A DNA stretch of 17,765 bases, from positions 1 through 17,765 of the forward strand of contig CAQBRY010000003.1 of the NCBI GenBank assembly GCA_948762645.1, in the 5' to 3' direction. Positions 12,933-17,765 of this stretch are shown here, piece by piece. Below the pieces are notes generated by a model, which saw only the letters and a program-made list of their open reading frames with translations, was not told the DNA's origin and searched no databases. The translations under genes and the position numbers were made by a program. Source of the stretch: an uncultured Eubacteriales bacterium. Lineage in GTDB: Bacteria; Bacillota; Clostridia; Oscillospirales; Acutalibacteraceae. How positions within the stretch are numbered: the stretch's first letter is position 1; each line of letters begins with the position of its first letter.

Positions 12933-14150
12933 TTAATTGAATTTTACATCATATAAACAGTCTAATCCTTTTTCTGTTATAACTGATATTGTTTGTTCTG
13001 GACTATTTTTTACTCTTAAATCCATACAATAGTTATCGACTCCAGACATGGCACCTGATTGAATTACTTTGCAATCATACACAGTAGTCAATCCATTAGT
13101 ATGCCTATGACCAAGATATACTAAAGATGGACGTATCCCAAATAGAAGAGTAAATTTCTGAACAACATTATTTAGTGAATCTTTGTCCCCATGACTTGCC
13201 ATAACCACATTATTTCTAACATTAAACATAGCAATAGATTCTTCAATGTTATTCTTAAAAAAATTAATATTTTTAAAGTTCTGTAATTTTGCTTCAAGAA
13301 ATGGAAGAGCAAGATGATCAATATTTTCACCCTTCAAAGAATCTTCTTTTTTTGGACTGATACGACTATGATTCCCTGGGCAAATATATACATTTACAGA
13401 ATTGAAATGATAACTTAACTCTGATAAAAATTCAGATATATAATTTGTTACAGTTAAAAACTGCTCAATTAGATTCTGATTATTTTCTATACGTAACTCA
13501 TTGTGGATAAGACCCGATACTAATTCGGATAAAATAATATTGGCATTTTCAGAACCATGTCTTAATTGTACTTCAAAAATTTTATCTAAATATTGATTAA
13601 ACCTATCTCTAAGAATATATTCATCAAATTTATTGAAATAGTTATTTATCTCAATACCTGCATGAACATCTGTACACGAAATAATTAAATCGTTATCGGT
13701 TTTTAATATTCCTATAAATTGTTTAGATTCATCATAAGAAAGTGGATTACATTGATATTCAGAAATACTTCTTAGAATTTGTTCTTTATAACTTTCTTTT
13801 CTAGCCTCTTCGCGAATTATACGTTTTAACTCATTACGTTCATCACGAGTTTTGATTTTCTCTTTTTCCAATTCCTGCTTTTGTAATTTTAATTCTTTAA
13901 AATATTTATCTTCACTTAAATGATTGAATACACCCGCTTCATAAAATCGTTTTGCTTGACTATAAACTTTACGATAAGCTGCTTCTGTACGATATTCTGA
14001 TTCATCTATTCTAAATTCTTGATTTATAATATTAGCAATTTCATCCCAGGTTAAATCTAATAATCCAGAATCTTTAGCTTGTCCTAATCTCCAAATAAAG
14101 TTTTCTTCATTTTCGTTATTTAATTTATGTAAATCAATTATTTCAATCAC
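12933..14150 (-). CDS. Calcineurin-like metallophosphoesterase
   Basis: The 405-residue protein has three parts. Residues about 15-75 are a helix-turn-helix-like segment (LTWDEIANIINQEFRIDESEYRTEAAYRKVY). Residues about 78-125 are a charged coiled coil. Residues about 150-400 are a metallophosphoesterase domain with D161-x-H163 (DVHAG), PGN260-H261, H320 (ASHGD) and GH348-R-H350. The usual GD-x-x element appears as LSELVSG, with Ser-Glu where Gly-Asp is normal. Relatives act on nucleic acids or nucleotides. The N-terminal part suggests DNA binding, so a repair or nuclease role is plausible. The predicted start is GTG at 14150, embedded in the AAGGTGG ribosome binding region; an in-frame ATA or ATT shortly downstream would have better spacing. 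Last gene of the PhoH group. Confidence 0.82.
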   Translation of the reverse strand: MIEIIDLHKLNNENEENFIWRLGQAKDSGLLDLTWDEIANIINQEFRIDESEYRTEAAYRKVYSQAKRFYEAGVFNHLSEDKYFKELKLQKQELEKEKIKTRDERNELKRIIREEARKESYKEQILRSISEYQCNPLSYDESKQFIGILKTDNDLIISCTDVHAGIEINNYFNKFDEYILRDRFNQYLDKIFEVQLRHGSENANIILSELVSGLIHNELRIENNQNLIEQFLTVTNYISEFLSELSYHFNSVNVYICPGNHSRISPKKEDSLKGENIDHLALPFLEAKLQNFKNINFFKNNIEESIAMFNVRNNVVMASHGDKDSLNNVVQKFTLLFGIRPSLVYLGHRHTNGLTTVYDCKVIQSGAMSGVDNYCMDLRVKNSPEQTISVITEKGLDCLYDVKFN

Positions 14151-14155
14151 CCACC

Positions 14156-14395
14156 TTAACTTTCATCGTCCTCTTCTTCAACGGGGATAATATCAAGATC
14201 TTCAGAATTTTTTAACTGCACAGCAAATTCAATTTCTTGATTTTTAAAAGCATTAAGTAAATCAGAAATATAAATTTCTTGCTCGCAATCATTTTCATCA
14301 GTATATGTAATATAAGTTCCATCTTCTGATAGGATTCCTTTAACGCTTAATTTATTAACTGTATTTCTAACAAATGTTAATTTTGATTTTGCCAT
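14156..14395 (-). CDS. Small acidic YonK-like protein
   Basis: The frame extends to 14452, but the ATG at 14395 follows AAGGAGA at ideal spacing and gives MAKSKLTF..., 79 residues. The core, KLSVKGILSEDGTYITYTDENDCEQEIYISDLLNAFKNQEIEFAVQ, alternates short strands with one helix and ends in an acidic tail (PVEEEDDES). The pattern resembles the small SPbeta YonK-type phage proteins of unknown function ('VKG...Y.lsdlL..f.gk.v.i.v'); this is recalled, not searched. It ends 5 bases before the phosphoesterase start, so the two are translationally close. Expression with the PhoH gene is likely, though a gap of 116 bases separates them. Confidence 0.7.
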   Translation of the reverse strand: MAKSKLTFVRNTVNKLSVKGILSEDGTYITYTDENDCEQEIYISDLLNAFKNQEIEFAVQLKNSEDLDIIPVEEEDDES

Positions 14396-14511
14396 ATTTT
14401 TTTCTCCTTGTTTTAAAATCACATCTAAATTTGTAACTACTTCATTAATCATATTATTGAATTCATCAAAGTCACTATAATTATATCACAACTTTTAAGA
14501 ATAGAAATTTT

Positions 14512-15732
14512 TTACTTACATTTAAATAATTCTGCAAACATTTTACTTGTGTTACTTCTTACATCTGTATCTAAACAAACACATGCAAAATTTTCATTGC
14601 CTTTTAATTCATTACACATTTTAATTAAAGCATTATTGTTTGAACTATTAATAACAGATTGTTTATAATCACCCGAAAAGAATATACGACTATTTTCTCC
14701 AAGTCTTGTTCCAATAAGTCTAATTTGTGATTCCTGTAAATCTTCTGCCTCATCAGCTAAAATAATAGTAGATATGAAAGTAGTTCCCTTTAAATAATAA
14801 GGAATTTGAAAATCTATAATTCCTCTTTGTTTTAATGATTCTAATTCAAATTCTCCACCATTAAGTTGCTGTGCTAACGGCGCAAAGAAAAATCCAATTT
14901 TATCATTTAAATCCCCAGGAAGATAACCAGGTGTTAATCCTTCACCTCTTAATTCACGAACTCCCAAGATATTAGATTGATTTCCTTTTTCTAAAACATG
15001 ATATAACGCCATTTGCATACATAAATAACTTTTTCCGCTTCCATAAGTTCCTAATATTGCAACTATATTTATATCTGGATTTATAAGTGCATCTAAAGCA
15101 CATCTTTGTAAACTGTTTTTTGCTTTTATATATTTTGATGATGGTAACTTTAGTGGCACAAATTCATTTCCATTAAAACGCATTTCTTTTTCAGAATTAT
15201 CATCTATATTTTGAATAATAAGATATTCATTTTTATACCAATTTGAAAAATCTATATTTTGAATAGTATTATTAATATATTCTGTATTACCTTTTAAGAT
15301 TTGATACCCTTTATAAATATCTTTATTATCATTAACACTACCTACTTCTAATTCGAGAGAGCGTGCAATATTTTTTAAACATATATCGTTAGTTATAAAA
15401 GTAATTTCTTCTAATATATCATTTACATATTTGGCAGTACCAACAATTAAATTGTCCGGAATAGAAATATCTAATCCTAAATTTGATTTTATATATTCTA
15501 ATATTACATTATTATAAATAATAGGTATATATTGATAAAAATTTTCATCAAGTAAACGAGTTATTTTTCTTGCTTTATATTTAATATTATCATCTTTATT
15601 TTTACTAGTCTTTATATATTCTAATTCATGAAAAGTTACAGAACTAATATAAAATACTTCATCTGGTAATTTATTTTGAAACATAAGTAAAGCATTTGTA
15701 TCATAAAATTTTTTCTTGATGAGGTTTTCCAC
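14512..15732 (-). CDS. phoH: PIN-PhoH fusion ATPase
   Basis: A 406-residue protein. Residues about 5-135 form a PIN ribonuclease domain with acidic residues D11 (FYDTNALL), E36 (FHELEYIK), D93 (IPDNLIVGTA) and D116 (ITNDICLKN). Residues about 200-406 form a PhoH-type P-loop ATPase with Walker A GTYGSGKS (228-235), Walker B IILADEAED (323-331) and GDYKQ (354-358). The fusion corresponds to the bacterial PhoH2/YlaK type, thought to combine RNA unwinding and cleavage. In phages PhoH genes are frequent, but their exact role is unsettled. All key residues are present. The start is GTG at 15732; the adjacent AAAGGTGG overlaps it, and an ATC four codons later would be better spaced from that site. 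First gene of its group, behind a structured leader. Confidence 0.88.
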   Translation of the reverse strand: MENLIKKKFYDTNALLMFQNKLPDEVFYISSVTFHELEYIKTSKNKDDNIKYKARKITRLLDENFYQYIPIIYNNVILEYIKSNLGLDISIPDNLIVGTAKYVNDILEEITFITNDICLKNIARSLELEVGSVNDNKDIYKGYQILKGNTEYINNTIQNIDFSNWYKNEYLIIQNIDDNSEKEMRFNGNEFVPLKLPSSKYIKAKNSLQRCALDALINPDINIVAILGTYGSGKSYLCMQMALYHVLEKGNQSNILGVRELRGEGLTPGYLPGDLNDKIGFFFAPLAQQLNGGEFELESLKQRGIIDFQIPYYLKGTTFISTIILADEAEDLQESQIRLIGTRLGENSRIFFSGDYKQSVINSSNNNALIKMCNELKGNENFACVCLDTDVRSNTSKMFAELFKCK

Positions 15733-16010
15733 CTTTCTTTTATTTTTTTTGTTTATTTTTATAACTGTAAATGAGCAAATTTGAAATCTTATACAAGCTT
15801 GTCTGTATCACAAAGACAATTTTGGAGCTTTGTCGTTGTCTTGTCCGTGAAGCAAGAACAAAACATGGGATTTTTTGTACGTTTTAACAACAAATTTCAA
15901 ATTTGTTCAATTATAGTTTATAAATGTAATTATCTTTTTTAATATGTTGGGCTATTAACGAAGAGCCATGCTACGGAGGACTATTTTATTTAAAATAGAC
16001 AAAATAAAGA
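15733..16010 (-). promoter_or_regulatory. Structured leader region upstream of the PhoH gene
   Basis: This 278-base gap holds no credible gene. On the minus strand it contains CTATTTT-AAAT-AAAATAG (15981-15998), GGCT/AGCC around 15952-15969, the near-perfect palindrome AACAAATTT-G-AAATTTGTT (15889-15907), a 10-bp stem ACAACGACAA/TTGTCTTTGT with one mismatch (15810-15839), and the palindrome ACAAGCTTGT (15793-15802). The motif GACAA recurs four times between 15800 and 15850. A TATAAG near 15788-15793 could be a -10 but lacks a good -35. The arrangement suggests an RNA leader or repressor-binding region; no riboswitch class is recognised. Confidence 0.4.
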
Positions 16011-16084
16011 TTTCTCAATTATGACTCAAATCTGTAACTATCCAGTTATAATCCAAGTACTCTGATTAACTGAGTCATCAAGAA
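16011..16084 (-). pseudogene. Decayed tRNA related to tRNA-Met/Ile2, anticodon now TAT
   Basis: This 74-base segment aligns without gaps to the tRNA at 11424-11497 across D-arm, anticodon arm, variable loop and T-loop (for example AGTTAATCA for AGTTGGTCA, ATTATAA for CTCATAA, TTTGAGT for TTCGAGT). Most differences outside the acceptor are C-to-T or G-to-A. It shares the odd C-A first anticodon-stem pair. The acceptor TTCTTGA/TTGAGAA still pairs, but the T-stem ACAGA/CATAA cannot and the anticodon stem is mostly wobbles. The anticodon would read TAT. It lies 5 bases from the initiator tRNA. Most likely a non-functional copy. Confidence 0.6.
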
Positions 16085-16089
16085 ATAAT

Positions 16090-16163
16090 AGCGGAGAGAG
16101 GGATTTGAACCCTCGACCTTCGGGTTATGAACCCGACGAGCTTCCAGACTACTCCATCCCGCA
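16090..16163 (-). tRNA. Initiator tRNA-fMet (CAT)
   Basis: The anticodon arm TCGGG-TTCATAA-CCCGA carries CAT and the three consecutive G-C pairs diagnostic of initiators. The D-arm GAGT-AGTCTGGAA-GCTC and T-arm GAGGG-TTCAAAT-CCCTC also match the initiator type. In the acceptor, GCGGGA on the 5' side faces TCTCCGC on the 3' side, so one base is bulged or missing and the end pairing is irregular. Initiators normally lack the first acceptor pair, but the bulge is unusual. No CCA is encoded. It stands about 26 bases behind a strong promoter. Confidence 0.85.
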
Positions 16164-16195
16164 ATAGTTATAAATTAATAAAAATATTTGTAGCT

Positions 16196-16224
16196 ATTAC
16201 AGCCTTGTACAAATCTAATGTCAA
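16196..16224 (-). promoter_or_regulatory. Strong sigma-A-type promoter for the fMet tRNA
   Basis: A perfect TTGACA (16224-16219) is followed after exactly 17 bases by TGTAAT (16201-16196), one mismatch from TATAAT. Predicted initiation near 16189 lies about 26 bases before the 5' end of tRNA-fMet. Transcription could continue through the decayed tRNA and the leader into the PhoH group. Confidence 0.75.
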
Positions 16225-16613
16225 TTACATTTACATATAAAACTTAATCAAGGATTCTATCGAATTTTATTTTTTAAACTTTAAATTTTAGAAATAAAGA
16301 ATTTTAAAATTTGAAATTTAATTTTTAATTTTTAATTTTTGAACTTTTATTTATAGATAGATTTTATGCAAACCATTCTACGCTTTACGCTTTTATCATA
16401 TATCTCTATTTATATAGAAATTATATAATAAATATAAAAAAGTTTTTCCTCCAAAAACCTTCTTAAATTATGTATTCCTATGATTATCCGCATAGGAAAC
16501 GGAATGTAAGTTTTAGATTTTCGTAATAACTACAAATATTTTTCATTTCATTTTATATTTATATTATCTTTATTAATCATAAAAAATATTAAAAAAAAAT
16601 ATTAAATAAAAAA
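16225..16613 (-). other. Extremely AT-rich gene-free gap
   Basis: About 390 bases hold no credible ORF. Visible contents are short tandem AT units (TTTTTAA about three times around 16318-16340), a 7-base duplication AAAGCGT-AAAGCGT on the minus strand near 16380-16397, and a perfect 8-bp hairpin TTCCTATG/CATAGGAA (16475-16498). A terminator-like stem is listed separately. On the plus strand the hairpin loop includes TTATCCGCA, one base from a DnaA-box consensus. Confidence 0.4.
16434..16461 (-). terminator. AT-rich hairpin with U-run after the 16614-17246 gene
   Basis: On the minus strand AAGGTTTTT pairs with AAAAACTTT around GGAGG, and the second arm runs into TTTTTTATATTTATT. It lies about 150 bases after the gene stop. 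The stem is mostly A-U, so termination is likely but weak. Confidence 0.45.
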
Positions 16614-17246
16614 TTAAAAATCCAATTCAATAAAACTTGTTGCATTACTTAATACAAGTGCAGAATCAACATTACTTTTAAATTCATCAATTTCTGATTC
16701 TAACTTTTCAATTTTCTCTAATAAATTAATCGGATCGATAAACTCAAATTCATTTTTTTCTCGATAAGGTTTTTCAACCGCCTCTTGATCTGTAGGCGAT
16801 AATTTCTTATCTGAATCTTTTCCAACAAGAGTAATAATGAGATTATCTACTTTTTCATCTACTTTTTTATTTTCTTTATTTACTGTATCAACTGCAAACG
16901 CATATTGTCGCTTCATTTCTTCAAGTAATAATTCTTCATAAGAAATTGATTTTTTCCTTTCAATTGCTTCTGCCCTTGTCATTTCTTTATTAGCAACTTT
17001 GACTTTCGTAATAGCGTTAGAATATACAATAGCAGATCTTAAAGCGTTTCTATTCATGATTAAATCTACATCAGATTGATATGATGCTTTAGCACATTCT
17101 ATAAAATCTTCTCGTTTAATAGTTCCGATTTTATCAGATGATTTTTTAGTGGCACCACAAAATTTAGAACTATTAACACCTTTAGTGATTTTTGAATCAT
17201 ATAATTTTAATTCATTCAATCCTTCTGTGACTGTAATTTTTCTCAT
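16614..17246 (-). CDS. Unrecognised 210-aa phage protein
   Basis: The ATG at 17246 follows AAGGAGA. The N-terminus MRKITVTEGLNELKLYDSKI is followed by basic and helical segments; residues about 95-120 (TRAEAIERKKSISYEELLLEEMKRQYAFAVDTV) and 170-195 (NLLEKIEKLESEIDEFKSNVDSAL) look like helices or coiled coils. The end, VDSALVLSNATSFIELDF, recalls a set of Firmicutes-phage proteins of unknown function that begin 'MkkITVTea..eLK.ldkrI' and end 'ALs.sNATt.IEi'; this is from memory and gives no activity. No signal peptide or catalytic motif is seen. It stands alone between a structured leader and an AT-rich gap, so it is probably a single-gene transcript. Confidence 0.7.
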   Translation of the reverse strand: MRKITVTEGLNELKLYDSKITKGVNSSKFCGATKKSSDKIGTIKREDFIECAKASYQSDVDLIMNRNALRSAIVYSNAITKVKVANKEMTRAEAIERKKSISYEELLLEEMKRQYAFAVDTVNKENKKVDEKVDNLIITLVGKDSDKKLSPTDQEAVEKPYREKNEFEFIDPINLLEKIEKLESEIDEFKSNVDSALVLSNATSFIELDF

Positions 17247-17283
17247 TAAATTTTCTCCTTAAATAAATTTAAAATAACGAATA

Positions 17284-17336
17284 AATAAATGCCACACTTA
17301 GATTCTTTATTAGATTCTTTAAGCATGACATTTATT
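17284..17336 (-). promoter_or_regulatory. 17-bp leader hairpin before the 16614-17246 gene
   Basis: On the minus strand AATAAATGTCATGCTTA pairs along its whole length with TAAGTGTGGCATTTATT around a 19-base loop. Three pairs are G-U wobbles that would be A-C mismatches in plus-strand RNA, so the structure fits minus-strand RNA. The loop contains a direct repeat (AAGAATC twice). It ends 38 bases before the start codon. It may be an attenuator, a processing site or protection for the mRNA 5' end. Confidence 0.5.
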
Positions 17337-17363
17337 CTTTTGCTTGCAAGTCCATATTTATTA

Positions 17364-17385
17364 CACGCAATTGGCAATCAGCGTG
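17364..17385 (-). repeat. Small hairpin in the same leader
   Basis: CACGC and GCGTG pair on the minus strand around a 12-base interior that can itself pair (ATT-GCC-AAT). It lies upstream of the 17-bp hairpin and is one of few GC-containing stems in this leader. Confidence 0.35.
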
Positions 17386-17423
17386 AAAGATTACTTTGAA
17401 AACACTTCCATTTCTCTCTTCAT

Positions 17424-17429
17424 ATTATA
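17424..17429 (-). promoter_or_regulatory. Candidate -10 element of the 16614-17246 gene
   Basis: A perfect TATAAT on the minus strand stands about 180 bases before the start codon, upstream of both leader hairpins. No good -35 hexamer is present at 16-18 bases. If used, it would make a leader of about 170 bases. Confidence 0.25.
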
Positions 17430-17489
17430 CCCATTGTTAAAAGTTCAGAAAGCTTGATTTTATCAGGGTTTCCAGCGTTTTTTTTGCGG

Positions 17490-17765
17490 TTAATTCTGCA
17501 TTTTTTTAATTTCTTCTGATGACTTAAAATTAATTAAAAATTTATTTTTATCCATTCTGTATAAATAATTCAATAATTTTCTAGTGTATTTTGTGCAATT
17601 TTTTTGACCTTTTTTATTCATGCCAATTTCTTTATCTAAACTTAAAGACGTTTCTATTAATCTATTTATTGTGATAATGTTACGTATTTTTATTTTTTTC
17701 AACTCTTCTAATAGATTATTTGACTCTTCAATCATCTTTTTTAATATAATTTCATCATTTTCTTT
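17490..17765 (-). CDS. Hypothetical protein, N-terminus beyond the window edge
   Basis: The frame is open from the right edge. An ATG lies at 17735, but the ten codons before it (KENDEIILKK) are also sense and continue the helical pattern, and no ribosome binding site precedes that ATG, so the gene probably starts outside. The visible 91 residues are charged and mostly helical (DEIILKKMIEESNNLLEELKK), with a basic segment GMNKKGQKNCTKYTRKLLNYLYRMDKNKF and the end SSEEIKKMQN. No family is recognised. The following 17247-17489 gap holds the leader of the next gene. Confidence 0.6.
   Translation of the reverse strand, partial: KENDEIILKKMIEESNNLLEELKKIKIRNIITINRLIETSLSLDKEIGMNKKGQKNCTKYTRKLLNYLYRMDKNKFLINFKSSEEIKKMQN

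Noticed and set aside
16318..16345. CRISPR-like tandem repeat
   Set aside because: Units are 7 bases of A/T with no spacers; simple low-complexity sequence.

Overview
The window looks like part of the genome of a large tailed bacteriophage (or a prophage of one) of a low-GC host, probably a gut-type Firmicute. It is very AT-rich, and every recognisable gene lies on the minus strand. Genes are packed with 10-30 base gaps and have strong GGAGG/AGGTGAT ribosome binding sites. Stops are almost all TAA, with a few TAG and no TGA. The modular tail-fibre proteins, the phage tRNAs, a PIN-PhoH ATPase, a calcineurin-like phosphoesterase and a tyrosine recombinase together support a phage. No capsid, terminase, polymerase or lysis gene is visible, so the family cannot be fixed.

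In transcription order (high to low coordinates) the window begins with the tail of a gene that runs off the right edge (17490-17765). Next comes an unrecognised 210-aa gene (16614-17246) behind a leader with a long hairpin. A roughly 390-base extremely AT-rich gap follows, then a strong sigma-A-type promoter (16196-16224) in front of an initiator tRNA and a decayed tRNA copy. A structured leader precedes a probable operon: PIN-PhoH ATPase (14512-15732), a small YonK-like acidic protein (14156-14395) and a metallophosphoesterase (12933-14150). A tyrosine recombinase (11697-12704) is next, then tRNA-Gly and tRNA-Met/Ile2.

Positions about 10640-11420 are the strangest part. They hold no protein gene, are much less AT-rich than their surroundings and are full of potential hairpins. 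They contain a tRNA-like element whose acceptor, D-arm and T-arm pieces are separated by about 140 bases, and a tRNA-Asp with an enlarged D-loop region.

Positions 551-10454 are a structural module. Two small genes come first (9702-10454), closed by a strong terminator (9633-9667). A possible hydrophobic micro-ORF follows, then the tail/receptor-binding cluster (655-9464): a 1109-residue repeat-rich fibre, a glycine-rich 573-residue adhesin-like protein resembling the ALK/LTK glycine-rich fold, and several small modular proteins sharing N-terminal helices and a C-terminal 'T-x-x-[DE]-I-x-x-L-F' motif. At the left edge a gene with its own promoter is interrupted by an in-frame TAG (65-430).

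A plausible reading is that the tail cluster builds the host-recognition apparatus, the PhoH/phosphoesterase group works in nucleic-acid metabolism during infection, and the tRNA/structured-RNA zones supplement translation. All functions are inferred from sequence patterns only.
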